Made by a program: the position numbers and the translations under genes
NCBI GenBank assembly: GCA_017630395.1
Contig: JAGBVI010000034.1
Location: 1 to 64,000, forward strand
Direction: 5' to 3'
From: Paludibacteraceae bacterium
Lineage (GTDB): Bacteria > Bacteroidota > Bacteroidia > Bacteroidales > Paludibacteraceae
Length of the DNA: 64,000 nt
The notes under the pieces: model-generated
Told to the model about the DNA's origin: nothing
The model's input: only the letters and a program-made list of their open reading frames with translations
Database searches by the model: none
Shown: positions 25,382 through 34,399 of the stretch, one piece after another
How the letters are laid out: every line of letters begins with the position of its first letter
How positions within the stretch are numbered: the stretch's first letter is position 1

Positions 25382-26509
25382 ATGGAGTCACCTTTTTCCA
25401 AACCATTCAACTTAGACAGAACCGTTCGGCTCTTCCTACTACTCGCCGGATTTATCAGTATATTACTATTACTCAATTACTTAACACCTGTATTAATACC
25501 ATTTTTTGTAGCATGGCTCTTAGCTTATCTACTCTACCCTATTGTCTCTTTTTTTAAGAGAAAATTACGAATCAAGAATCACAATTTAGCCGTCATCTTG
25601 GTTTTACTAACAATTTTTACACTCATCGCATTAGCAATAACATTACTTACTCCTCTGTTTGTAGCGGAGGTTGTTAAGGTAAAAGATTTAATTATTCAAT
25701 ATAGTTCACAGAATCAAAACTATGGAATTATTCCACAAAAATGGGAAATAATTCTACAAAATATCATTATACAAACCGAACTTCTTGAGATTTTCAACAA
25801 AGAGAGTTTGGCTCAATTAATAAAAGATTTCTTTCCTCACGCATGGACTCTCCTTAGCAATTCACTAAACATAGCAACCAGTATATTTGCTGCATTTATC
25901 ACCATTCTATACCTGTATTTTATTTTGAAAGACTACAACACAATTGGGAAACGACTAATTCAACTTATCCCAGACAAATATAAACCCTTTGCCTCCTCTT
26001 TGTTGCTAGACATGGAACAAGGGATGAGCAACTATTATCGTGGGCAATCTGCGGTTGCAATGTGCGTTGGCATTCTATTTTGCATAGGTTTTTCAATAAT
26101 CAAGATGCCATTAGCATTAATGATGGGACTCACCTTGGGTCTATTAAACATGGTTCCTTACCTACAAGTATTGGGCATTCCTCCTTGCATAGTTTTAATA
26201 TTGATTAATGCAGCAGAAAGAGGGGTAGCGCCATGGGGAGGACTAATTGCACTTGCCGTTGTTTTCATAGTAGTGCAAATTATACAAGATGGCTACTTAG
26301 TCCCCAAAATCATGAAGAAGACATTAAACCTAAATGCAGCTGTAATACTGCTTGCCCTCTCCGTATTTGGCGTGTTATTAGGCTTTTTGGGAATCATTAT
26401 CGCTCTTCCTGCAACCACCTTGTTATTATCATACTACAAACGATACATATTAAAAGAGATAAACGACATAGACAAAGATTATATTCCACAGAACACCAAC
26501 AGTGACTAA
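25382..26509 (+). CDS. AI-2E family transporter (PerM-like)
   Basis: A 375-aa polytopic membrane protein of the AI-2E/UPF0118 family. Members are proposed exporters of autoinducer-2 or Na+/H+ antiporters; the substrate here is unknown. Eight or so hydrophobic segments are visible, with the conserved QGWxxYYRGQ-like MSNYYRGQSAV and the C-terminal QDGYLVPKIMKKTLNLNA and GLLNMVPYLQ motifs. prmC starts inside its last codons, so it heads a four-gene run. Confidence 0.88.
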   Translation: MESPFSKPFNLDRTVRLFLLLAGFISILLLLNYLTPVLIPFFVAWLLAYLLYPIVSFFKRKLRIKNHNLAVILVLLTIFTLIALAITLLTPLFVAEVVKVKDLIIQYSSQNQNYGIIPQKWEIILQNIIIQTELLEIFNKESLAQLIKDFFPHAWTLLSNSLNIATSIFAAFITILYLYFILKDYNTIGKRLIQLIPDKYKPFASSLLLDMEQGMSNYYRGQSAVAMCVGILFCIGFSIIKMPLALMMGLTLGLLNMVPYLQVLGIPPCIVLILINAAERGVAPWGGLIALAVVFIVVQIIQDGYLVPKIMKKTLNLNAAVILLALSVFGVLLGFLGIIIALPATTLLLSYYKRYILKEINDIDKDYIPQNTNSD

Positions 26510-27335
26510 ACAAGAATTTTACAAAAACTTAGAGGGTATTTACTCTGCCGAGGAGTCTAAAACGCTCTACTACCTCATCATTCAATATTTGTTTGATGCA
26601 CCACTTTCTTTAGCGATAATAAAAGAAATGGAGGGGTTCTCAGAGGCGCAAAATAAACACTTAGAAGAAATTACCCTTCGACTAAAAAAGCACGAACCCA
26701 TTCAATATATTTTAGGAGAGTGCGAATTTCGCTCCTTAAAGTGGTTCGTTTCTCCGGACGTTTTAATCCCACGCCCCGAAACATCAGAGCTTATAGACTG
26801 GGTGATAGAAGATTGGAAATACAAAGAAGGTAAAGGAATCGACATCGGGACAGGAAGCGGTTGCATTGCCATCTCACTAAAAAAAGCTCTTGAAAAAATG
26901 GAGATACATGCTACCGATATTTCAAAAACTGCACTTGAAGTTGCACAAAAGAACGCGACAAATTTAGATACTGATATACTCTTTCATCACGATAACATTT
27001 TATCGACAACACTACCCAAAGAGGAAAAATATCACCTAATAATCAGCAATCCTCCCTACATAATGCAAAGAGAGAAGAAGGAGATCGCTCCACGAGTGAT
27101 GAACTATGAACCTCATTCTGCTCTATTTGTATCCGATGAAGACCCGTTGATATTTTATCGAGAAATTGCTAATTTTGGGAAAGAACATTTACACGATGGA
27201 GGCTATATCTATTTTGAGATCAACGCATTGTTAGGTCAAGAGTGCATAACTATGCTTCATCAAATGGGCTACAAAGAGGTAACATTAAGAATAGATGAAT
27301 ACGGAAAAGAAAGAATGATACGATGCAAGAAATAG
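26502..27335 (+). CDS. prmC: Release factor N5-glutamine methyltransferase
   Basis: PrmC methylates the GGQ glutamine of RF1 and RF2 using SAM. Motifs: RPETSEL (91-97), the SAM-binding DIGTGSG (114-120) and the catalytic NPPY (183-186). The 277-aa length is usual. The GTG start overlaps the end of the upstream transporter by 8 bases, and the next gene overlaps its end by 13 bases, showing tight coupling. Confidence 0.95.
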   Translation: MTKQEFYKNLEGIYSAEESKTLYYLIIQYLFDAPLSLAIIKEMEGFSEAQNKHLEEITLRLKKHEPIQYILGECEFRSLKWFVSPDVLIPRPETSELIDWVIEDWKYKEGKGIDIGTGSGCIAISLKKALEKMEIHATDISKTALEVAQKNATNLDTDILFHHDNILSTTLPKEEKYHLIISNPPYIMQREKKEIAPRVMNYEPHSALFVSDEDPLIFYREIANFGKEHLHDGGYIYFEINALLGQECITMLHQMGYKEVTLRIDEYGKERMIRCKK

Positions 27336-27802
27336 ACTACAAATCGGCTTTATCAAGAATGGCTTCCTATTGTTCCAAATCAGAACAATGCATAAAAAAC
27401 GTCATCGAAAAAATGGCTAATTGGGAGTTAACAAAGGAGGAAAAGGAAGAAATCATCCACTATCTCATTCAAGAAAAATATATCGATGAACGGCGGTATG
27501 CCGAATTTTATACCAAAGACAAACATCGTTTTCAGCAATGGGGCAAAAATAAAATTGGCATGATGTTACGAGCCAAAGATATTAGCGAAGAAAATATCCG
27601 CAACGCACTCTCCATAATAGAATCGGATGACTACGAAGAACAATTATACGAACTATTAGAGAGCAAATTTAAAAAGATAAAGTATGAGTCGCTATACGAT
27701 GCCAAAGGAAAACTTTTTCGCTACGGTTGCTCAAAAGGCTTTGAAAGCGAATTAGTTTTAAAAACAAGCGACAAAGTAATTAACGAATCACTAAAAAAGT
27801 AG
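27323..27802 (+). CDS. recX: RecA regulator RecX
   Basis: RecX binds RecA filaments and modulates recombination. At 159 aa it is all-helical with the three-helix repeats of the family (ALSRMASYCSKSEQCIKNV, YIDERRYAEFYTKDKHRFQQWGKNKI). Pairing of prmC and recX is common in Bacteroidetes. It overlaps prmC by 13 bases. Confidence 0.88.
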   Translation: MQEIDYKSALSRMASYCSKSEQCIKNVIEKMANWELTKEEKEEIIHYLIQEKYIDERRYAEFYTKDKHRFQQWGKNKIGMMLRAKDISEENIRNALSIIESDDYEEQLYELLESKFKKIKYESLYDAKGKLFRYGCSKGFESELVLKTSDKVINESLKK

Positions 27803-27808
27803 AGAAAG

Positions 27809-28681
27809 ATGCAATATATAAAATTCAAAGGTTTATTCAAGGAACTTCCCATGTGGGGACAATTTACAATCGTTCTATTTTTACTATTATTTTCCAGTCT
27901 TTCCCTATTAATGTTAGGTGAAGTTCTACTAAAACTATTCCCCACAGAAGATAATACACTATCAATAGAGATAACCCAACTATTTTCTGCTCTTGGCATG
28001 TTTATAGTAGCACCTCTTGCTATTGCCTATCTATTTAGCTATCATCCTCAATCCTTCCTATCCATTAATAAACCACAACCTAAACTACTTCTGCTAGCAA
28101 TTATCTGTATAATTACATCAATCCCATTTATCAATTACATCACCTCTATGAACGAGTTGATGCAACTACCCGAATTTCTATCAGGCATAGAAGAATGGAT
28201 GCGAAAAATGGAAGATAAGAATACAAGATTAACACAAGAAATGCTTGCAAATCAAGCTTGGGAGATGATATTATTGGACATACTAATTTTGGCAATCATT
28301 CCGGCAATTGGAGAAGAGTTTTTATTTAGAGGTATTATACAACGAGGCATCGAGAAGAAAACTCACAATATTCACCTTGCCATTTGGTGCAGTGCTTTCA
28401 TATTCAGCACCATACACTTCCAATTTTATGGATTCTTTCCTAGAATGTTCATGGGTGCGATCTTCGGATATATGCTCTATTGGGGGAAAAGTATATGGAT
28501 ACCTATAGTCTGTCACTTCACAAACAATTTTTTAGTAATTATAACAAGTCATCTCTACCCAGAAGAGTTTGAAACCAGCTATCTGGATAATATCGGGAAA
28601 GAAAACCTATTAATAGCGATAATAAGTTTACTGATATTCTCCTTCTTCATTTTCCTCTACAAGAAGATTTCCACAAAGTAA
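27809..28681 (+). CDS. CPBP family intramembrane metalloprotease
   Basis: A 290-aa multi-pass membrane protein with the ABI/CPBP protease signatures: EEFLFR (Glu169, Glu170, Arg174), His203 in HFQFYG, and HFTNN (His236). These residues form the intramembrane active site. Substrates in Bacteroidetes are unknown. It starts 6 bases after recX on the same strand. The convergent folE gene begins 5 bases beyond its stop. Confidence 0.88.
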   Translation: MQYIKFKGLFKELPMWGQFTIVLFLLLFSSLSLLMLGEVLLKLFPTEDNTLSIEITQLFSALGMFIVAPLAIAYLFSYHPQSFLSINKPQPKLLLLAIICIITSIPFINYITSMNELMQLPEFLSGIEEWMRKMEDKNTRLTQEMLANQAWEMILLDILILAIIPAIGEEFLFRGIIQRGIEKKTHNIHLAIWCSAFIFSTIHFQFYGFFPRMFMGAIFGYMLYWGKSIWIPIVCHFTNNFLVIITSHLYPEEFETSYLDNIGKENLLIAIISLLIFSFFIFLYKKISTK

Positions 28682-28686
28682 GGTGA

Positions 28687-29301
28687 TTATCTTCCGATAA
28701 GGTTGATAAACTCTTCACGAGTTTTTTGCGTATTAAAGATTCCTGTAAAATCAGATGTAGTGGTAATAGAGTGCATTTTTTGCACTCCTCTCATCTGCAT
28801 ACAAGTGTGTTGAGCTTCAATCACCACCATAACTCCCAATGGATTCAGAGCCTCTTGAATACAATCTTTAATTTGAGTAGTTAAACGCTCTTGAATTTGC
28901 AATCTACGAGATAAAATCTCCACAACACGGGCAATTTTACTAAGGCCTGTGATTTTTTTGTTCGGAATATATGCCACATGAGCTTTCCCAAAAAATGGCA
29001 AGAAATGATGTTCACACATCGAATAAAAATCAATATCTTTAACAATCACCATTTGCCGATATTCCTCTTCGAATATAGCAGAACGCAACACATCAGACGG
29101 ATCGATTTTGTACCCATAAGTCATGAACTGCATAGCTTTCGCCACACGTTCCGGAGTTTTTAACAGACCTTCTCTGTTTATATCTTCTCCTAACAAATCT
29201 AAGATTTGAGCAATCAACGGAGTAATCTTCTCTGTCAATTCTACACTTGGATACTTAGCAAGATCCCAAGGTTTAATTTCTAAATTATCCATTAAAGACA
29301 A
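28687..29301 (-). CDS. folE: GTP cyclohydrolase I
   Basis: FolE makes 7,8-dihydroneopterin triphosphate, the first step of folate synthesis, as a decamer in the cytosol. The zinc-site Cys96 and His99 lie in [20 protein letters not shown], and the second Cys in the [11 protein letters not shown] motif. At 204 aa it is normal. ATG at 29301 is used, though MDNLEIKPW nine bases later is possible. It lies downstream of the SPOR-protein gene. Confidence 0.95.
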   Translation of the reverse strand: MSLMDNLEIKPWDLAKYPSVELTEKITPLIAQILDLLGEDINREGLLKTPERVAKAMQFMTYGYKIDPSDVLRSAIFEEEYRQMVIVKDIDFYSMCEHHFLPFFGKAHVAYIPNKKITGLSKIARVVEILSRRLQIQERLTTQIKDCIQEALNPLGVMVVIEAQHTCMQMRGVQKMHSITTTSDFTGIFNTQKTREEFINLIGR

Positions 29302-29382
29302 CCAATATAAATAACCTTAATTATCAAAATATAATAAAATTCAAACAATAAATGAATTTATAAAAACCACTTTATAACTATT

Positions 29383-29895
29383 TTATTGTTCTTCCAAGAG
29401 TAAATCACGGGTTTCATCATCTTTAACCACATAAATCTGCCCTTTCAACTCCGGGAAATCTGTCAACAATGCACGCATGCCAACCAAAGCATCGGTATGA
29501 GTCCTGAAATCCCCCACTCTTAATCGCCAAAAAGGAGAAACAAAAGATAGATACGCAGGCAAATCAGGATATTTCTCTTTAATCATCTCTTCACGCTTCA
29601 ATGCTTCTGTCTTTGATTTTTTCTGATTATTACCCATATAAACCTGAATACGATAACCAACATAGGTAATAAAAGGGGTCTCTTCTGCCTCTGTAATCTT
29701 TTTATCCAACAAAATTTGCAATTTGGCATTTTGATTAATTAGCACTTTCCCCTGACCGGTTCCACCCTGACGTTTTAATTCATCAAAAATATCTACTGTC
29801 TCCACTTTTTTACCCTGATTCTTTACTGTTTGAGCAAAAGCTACCGGTGAAGACAATAACAAAAATAGAAATATACGAAAAAATAAACGACTCAT
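29383..29895 (-). CDS. SPOR domain-containing periplasmic protein
   Basis: A 170-aa protein with a signal peptide (about 1-21, SSPVAFAQ). Its C-terminal SPOR domain (about 78-160; YRIQVYMGNNQKKSKTEALKREEM and WRLRVGDFRTHTDALVGMRAL) is expected to bind denuded peptidoglycan glycans. The SPOR gene next to folE is a Bacteroidales arrangement; there the neighbouring tpiA is usual, but here panE stands in its place. Confidence 0.85.
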   Translation of the reverse strand: MSRLFFRIFLFLLLSSPVAFAQTVKNQGKKVETVDIFDELKRQGGTGQGKVLINQNAKLQILLDKKITEAEETPFITYVGYRIQVYMGNNQKKSKTEALKREEMIKEKYPDLPAYLSFVSPFWRLRVGDFRTHTDALVGMRALLTDFPELKGQIYVVKDDETRDLLLEEQ

Positions 29896-29920
29896 ACTCC
29901 TTATTTAATTATCAATAATG

Positions 29921-29928
29921 CAAATATA
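29921..29928 (-). promoter_or_regulatory. Promoter -7 box for SPOR gene
   Basis: The complement reads TATATTTG, 25 bases before the start codon. Confidence 0.5.
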
Positions 29929-30057
29929 TAAAAAAACATAATTAGAAACCTTCCAATTATAATAAATTTACAGAACCCACCTAAAAGAATCTCAAAGATA
30001 CCGAAAAAGAATAGAGTGAAATTCAAAATTAATTTAATAATAAAACTTAAACAGCAT

Positions 30058-30981
30058 CTAAATCAATTCGGCATTCTTAGATAGAGAGAGTAAAATCTGA
30101 GACAAGGCTTCAACTTTTCTCATGGGACAACCTGCTTTTTTTGCCTCCTCTATCGGGTTCAAATAAATAGCTTGTATCTCTAAAGGGCGATGATTATCCC
30201 AATCCAACTTCATACTTGGCGAATAGGGTCTCATCTCATCAGTCATATTAAGCATATCAAGAATAAACGACTCCTCTATCGTTGCCCCATTTGCCAAAGC
30301 AGCAGCCCTAACCTCGTCCATCAACTCTTTGACTAGTTGGCGAGAAAAACTATTTTTCATAATCTGCTCAGTGGTTGCATTCAAAACAACTGTTAAGCCA
30401 TTGTATGGAATATTCCAAACCAACTTTTTCCACCTTGCAGAATAGAGGTCATCCGCAACTGTAACCGTCAGTCCGGCACAACCACAATCCTCTAAAAACC
30501 GCATCAAGACCGCCTCATTTCTATGTTGATGAAATCCAATATTGAGTGAACCGTAATCTTTATGCTGAATATGCCCTAAACCAATGCGCGAAGAGCAAAT
30601 AAAAGCCATTCCTCCAACAATCGTTGTCTGAGGGAAAGAGAGTGCCAATTCAGCCTCCAATCCCAAACCATTTTGAATTAGAATAACCATAGATGACTCC
30701 TGTAGAATGGGTGCCAACAATTGGGGCAACAGATGATTCTGCGTTGATTTTAGCGACACCAAAACCACGTCGCACTTAGGCATGTCGGAAGAATTATTAT
30801 AGACAGAGATATCGGACAAATGAAAATCTCCATCAACAGAATCAACTTGAAATCCATGCTCTTTAACATGATTATATTCTGAGTGGAATAAAAAATGAAC
30901 ATCACAACCGGCATTTGCCAATCGTCCACCATAAAAACCGCCAATGGCTCCAACTCCTATTATACCATATTTTAGTCCCAT
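30058..30981 (-). CDS. panE: 2-dehydropantoate 2-reductase
   Basis: PanE reduces ketopantoate to pantoate with NADPH for coenzyme A synthesis. The N-terminal Rossmann motif GVGAIGG is at residues 7-13, and SARWKKLVWNIPYNGLTVVL carries the lysine region of the catalytic domain. At 307 aa it is the standard size. Codons and length look intact. No pan gene partner is adjacent. Confidence 0.93.
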   Translation of the reverse strand: MGLKYGIIGVGAIGGFYGGRLANAGCDVHFLFHSEYNHVKEHGFQVDSVDGDFHLSDISVYNNSSDMPKCDVVLVSLKSTQNHLLPQLLAPILQESSMVILIQNGLGLEAELALSFPQTTIVGGMAFICSSRIGLGHIQHKDYGSLNIGFHQHRNEAVLMRFLEDCGCAGLTVTVADDLYSARWKKLVWNIPYNGLTVVLNATTEQIMKNSFSRQLVKELMDEVRAAALANGATIEESFILDMLNMTDEMRPYSPSMKLDWDNHRPLEIQAIYLNPIEEAKKAGCPMRKVEALSQILLSLSKNAELI

Positions 30982-31358
30982 CTTCTATGCTATTAATTTC
31001 GCTCACAAAATTAGGTAAAATTTTAGAACCTCTCCAATAAATAATTCTCAATATTTATAGTTCTGCAGTAAAATTTTCATCAATCATAATTTAAGGTAAG
31101 TTCTATAAATTACGAATTTATTGCTCAAAATCTGGTTTCGGATGCTTTTGAATTTATTTTAGGTAGATTCTAAAATTCATTTCGAGGAATTTTTAATTTA
31201 TTTCGAGAAAATTGCTATGCGAAAGAAAGGAGCAATACGAGTACTATTACCGACAGAAAACTGCAGGTTACCAAAATAAATCAAAAAGTACCGAAAAGTT
31301 TATCAACCTACGATTTACACTTTATAAATCTTAAACACTAAATTTATAGAACTCACGT
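30982..31358. other. Intergenic region filled by an inverted-repeat element
   Basis: No gene is seen. Most of it is the roughly 263-bp element at 31095-31357 described separately. Confidence 0.6.
31095..31357. repeat. MITE-like element with inverted termini
   Basis: GGTAAGTTCTATAAATT (31095-31111) is inverted relative to AATTTATAGAACTCACG (31341-31357), matching at 15 of 17 positions. A third copy of the motif lies inside (near 31167). The core at 31166-31245 is shared with 4608-4682. The right 60 bases are shared with 1-60. No transposase is encoded, and no target duplication was verified. Confidence 0.6.
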
Positions 31359-33320
31359 TTACTTATCGCTAATAATGTATTTTTTCCCGTTTGACACATA
31401 AATTCCTTTAGCCGGTTTATGAATTAGCTGTCCTTTTAGATTATACAAATCCCCCGTATTTTTAGGAGTATCTAAAGATTGAACCTCTTCAATATCGCTT
31501 GGTGTTTCGTTACTCAACACCCACTTATCAAAGAGTACATCTCCACTAAGAATGAAATAAATGGTGTGAACGCCATTCAACACAGAATTGCATACAGCTG
31601 TTTGTTCCGTCCAATTTTCATCTAAACTTGTTATGGTTGTAATATCCTCTCCATCCTTACTATCAATACGCAAAGCAATGCTTCCGTTTCCTTTTACCAG
31701 ACATTTTAACGTATTATCAGCACCAGAAAATTCCACATTACGCACTTCTATAACCCCCTCAGAAGGGATTGGAGCTTTCGTACTTGGAGTACCAATCTTT
31801 ACAACCATGTGTCCTTCTCCATCTGCTTGTTCATGAACGATACCAAGAGTAGCCGCTGCAGTAGCAGCATATTGAGGAGTATATGGATCCAGATTTTTGA
31901 TGGCTCTCACGCCTTTAAAAGAGGGGGTACATTCTCTAATAACCACATTATCCTCGTCCACCTCAATTTCATCAACGTAGATACTGCGAAATCCACCTGT
32001 AGAACCTATGGATGCCTCCAGATTATTGGCTTGATAGAACAGATACCACTTTCCTTGATATTTATGCAGATGAGTATGATTGTTACCATAATTCATGCCA
32101 TTTTCACCCGTATTTCTGAAATAGTTTGCACCATAATTCCAGGAATCTTCATCAAGTGGGGTCTTACTTGTGAAGTAAACCATACTACAAGCAGACGGCT
32201 TTTCTCCTCCATGAATCCACGGTGAATGGTCGCTCCAATCATTGTTATAGGTATATACATACGTACCATTAATGAAGTTCAACTCATTAGCCTCGAAGTG
32301 ATAAGGTGCTGGAGGTAAAACAGGTCCGGCTACAATAGAATGGAGGTCGTCACCCAACTTAACGATTTTACCAACCCCTCCACCATAAGCCAACCAAGCA
32401 TCACCATTATCATCGACTACGGCACCAGGATCAAACCCATCGGTAAGATTCGTATTGAGAGGAGATGTCCATGGCCCGAGAGGCGACTTAGATTGAATTA
32501 CTCCGGACCCTATACCACTATTAGAGAAATAAAGAGAAAAAAGTGTAGAACCATCAGCCTGCACCTTACTAATAATAGATGGAGCCCAAGAGGCCGAAAT
32601 CCAAGGTGCCACACTTTTTGTATCTATTAGTCCATGATAGGTCCAATTCACCATATCATCTGTAGAAATAACCACTAAAGAGTTTATTGCTTCGTAACTA
32701 TTGGTAGGAGTTCCAGCCTCATATTGCTGATGATCGTTAGTGCCATAGACATATAGACGACCATCGTACTCAATAGCCGTAGGATCAGCTATAAAATGGA
32801 AATCCAACAGTGGGTTTGCGACATCTTTACCCAACTTAGGCGACCCTACAGGCATAAATCCAATATTACCAGTAGAATTCTTCGCTCGAATGATAATACT
32901 GTTGAAGTAGAGAGTTACTGCACCACTTGGACCATCCCAACCATGTGAAATAGAAATCTTTACAAGAGTCTTTCTCGCATCAAAATTCACTTCATGAGAA
33001 GAAGTTCCACGAAGAATCTTTGTTTCTATTGTACTCCCGTCACTATAAGTAATGGTAATGTTGATATTATCATAATCTACTACCTGGGCAAAAGAAATCT
33101 CCAGCTTTTCATAAATATCTGTACTTAAATCATGAATATCCCAATAATTTATTGCCGACTGATTTGAAGTCAAACTATTATTAACTACATCCTTTGTTCC
33201 TCCACCACCGCTCCAATCAAGAATTATATCATTCACATATAAACCTATATCATCTGTAGAGGCAAAAGACGTTATAGCTATACATTGCCAAAGCATAAAT
33301 AATGACAATATCTTTTTCAT
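31359..33320 (-). CDS. Family 43 glycoside hydrolase with C-terminal carbohydrate-binding module
   Basis: A 653-aa secreted enzyme with a signal peptide (about 1-21). An N-terminal beta-sandwich-like region (about 25-160) is followed by a five-bladed GH43 domain (about 165-465; FIADPTAIEYDGRLYVYGTNDH, SWAPSIISK, FDPGAVVDDNGDAWLAYGG, FEANELNFINGTYVYTY). A CBM6-like module spans about 490-615. The C-terminus (LYNLKGQ...KGIYVSNGKKYIISDK) resembles a T9SS sorting tail. GH43 enzymes act as arabinofuranosidases, arabinanases or xylosidases; the exact substrate is not readable. Asp and Glu candidates are in ADPTAI and ANELNF. Confidence 0.85.
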   Translation of the reverse strand: MKKILSLFMLWQCIAITSFASTDDIGLYVNDIILDWSGGGGTKDVVNNSLTSNQSAINYWDIHDLSTDIYEKLEISFAQVVDYDNINITITYSDGSTIETKILRGTSSHEVNFDARKTLVKISISHGWDGPSGAVTLYFNSIIIRAKNSTGNIGFMPVGSPKLGKDVANPLLDFHFIADPTAIEYDGRLYVYGTNDHQQYEAGTPTNSYEAINSLVVISTDDMVNWTYHGLIDTKSVAPWISASWAPSIISKVQADGSTLFSLYFSNSGIGSGVIQSKSPLGPWTSPLNTNLTDGFDPGAVVDDNGDAWLAYGGGVGKIVKLGDDLHSIVAGPVLPPAPYHFEANELNFINGTYVYTYNNDWSDHSPWIHGGEKPSACSMVYFTSKTPLDEDSWNYGANYFRNTGENGMNYGNNHTHLHKYQGKWYLFYQANNLEASIGSTGGFRSIYVDEIEVDEDNVVIRECTPSFKGVRAIKNLDPYTPQYAATAAATLGIVHEQADGEGHMVVKIGTPSTKAPIPSEGVIEVRNVEFSGADNTLKCLVKGNGSIALRIDSKDGEDITTITSLDENWTEQTAVCNSVLNGVHTIYFILSGDVLFDKWVLSNETPSDIEEVQSLDTPKNTGDLYNLKGQLIHKPAKGIYVSNGKKYIISDK

Positions 33321-33489
33321 TTTAAATTCTATCTATTGCGATTACTATTCTTAAAAATTTGTATCATTTAGAAGTCAATCTACAAATTAAAAAAATAAAG
33401 TTTAATTTAGCAAGCATAAAGAAAAAAATCAAAACTGAGTCATTACCAAAGATTGTAGAGAGAGAACCAACAAATGTGAAATTAATTTA

Positions 33490-33533
33490 GGTACGCTCTA
33501 TAAATTCATTTTGCAAAATTTATAAAATCCTCC
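33490..33533. repeat. Short inverted repeat pair overlapping a gene end
   Basis: GGTACGCTCTATAAATT (33490-33506) and AATTTATAAAATCCTCC (33517-33533) are opposed copies of the dispersed motif, 10 bases apart. The right arm supplies the last codons and stop of the P-loop gene (Arg-Ile-Leu-stop). Confidence 0.6.
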
Positions 33534-34068
33534 TAAAAAAACATTCACATTTCTGAACCCCATTTAACCACTCTTGATAATCTCCATCAATCAAGGATAC
33601 ATTTTCACCTGCACTGCAGAATCCTTCTCTATAAAATTTATTTTCGCGCTGGAGAAATTCAACAGAACAATCATTATCATCTAACCGAGATTCAATAATA
33701 GAGGCATTCTTAATAATTTCAGAGTAATGATTTTTAATATAGTTTTCACTCATGGTAATACAAATAAATCGGATATTCTTTTGGTACTCAACTTCAAACG
33801 ACTGTCTCCAATCAAAGGGAATATAACAACCTTCAACGATCAAATTTTGGTGATTTTCTATTACCGTTTTAATCATTTCTCGCAGTATTGGCCATAGATA
33901 AAGAGTCAATTCTTCATCATCCAAGGGTGTAAGACAAGTATTTCCACTACGAATCAGTCCCATTTTTAAGTGATCTACCGATAAATAGGGATAATTATAT
34001 TTCTCAAGCAACCTTTGGGCTAGAAACGTTTTCCCAGTATGCGTAGCACCTGTAATTAAAATAACCAT
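33520..34068 (-). CDS. P-loop kinase-like protein
   Basis: A 182-aa protein with a Walker A motif GATHTGKT (residues 7-14), followed by YLSVDHLKMGLIRSG and the acidic LIVEGCYIPFDWR. This fits the AAA/2-phosphoglycerate-kinase-like or adenylate-kinase-like P-loop kinases. The substrate is unknown. Its C-terminal codons lie in a dispersed repeat, so the natural end may have been altered. A TATGTTTG box lies upstream at 34097-34104. Confidence 0.7.
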   Translation of the reverse strand: MVILITGATHTGKTFLAQRLLEKYNYPYLSVDHLKMGLIRSGNTCLTPLDDEELTLYLWPILREMIKTVIENHQNLIVEGCYIPFDWRQSFEVEYQKNIRFICITMSENYIKNHYSEIIKNASIIESRLDDNDCSVEFLQRENKFYREGFCSAGENVSLIDGDYQEWLNGVQKCECFFRRIL

Positions 34069-34096
34069 AATCTTTTTTCAGTAAGAATAAATCGAC

Positions 34097-34104
34097 CAAA
34101 CATA
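34097..34104 (-). promoter_or_regulatory. Promoter -7 box for P-loop kinase gene
   Basis: The complement reads TATGTTTG, 28 bases before the start codon. The -33 region is not clear. Confidence 0.45.
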
Positions 34105-34164
34105 CAAAATTTTCACTCAAAATTTTTAGAAAAGGAAAAAAAAGATTAATATTGCGTATATAAA

Positions 34165-34328
34165 GGTAGGTTCTATAAGTTAGGTCGATATAATTTTGAA
34201 GATTGTATTACTTGGTTGAACGAATTATAATAACGCGTAACTAAGTGATTAGGAGCACACAACAAGCAATATAAATTCAAAATTATCAAAAAAAATAATC
34301 CATAAAAAAACGTAATTTATAGAAGTAG
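34165..34328. repeat. Inverted-repeat intergenic element
   Basis: GGTAGGTTCTATAAGTT (34165-34181) faces AATTTATAGAAGTAG (34314-34328), forming a roughly 160-bp element between the P-loop gene and the first GH44 gene. This gap holds no gene. Confidence 0.5.
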
Positions 34329-34399
34329 AAACGCAACAGATGTCTTGATTTAAAACAAGACAAGGAGATAAAATAAGTTTAACGCTTAGAACTACAATT

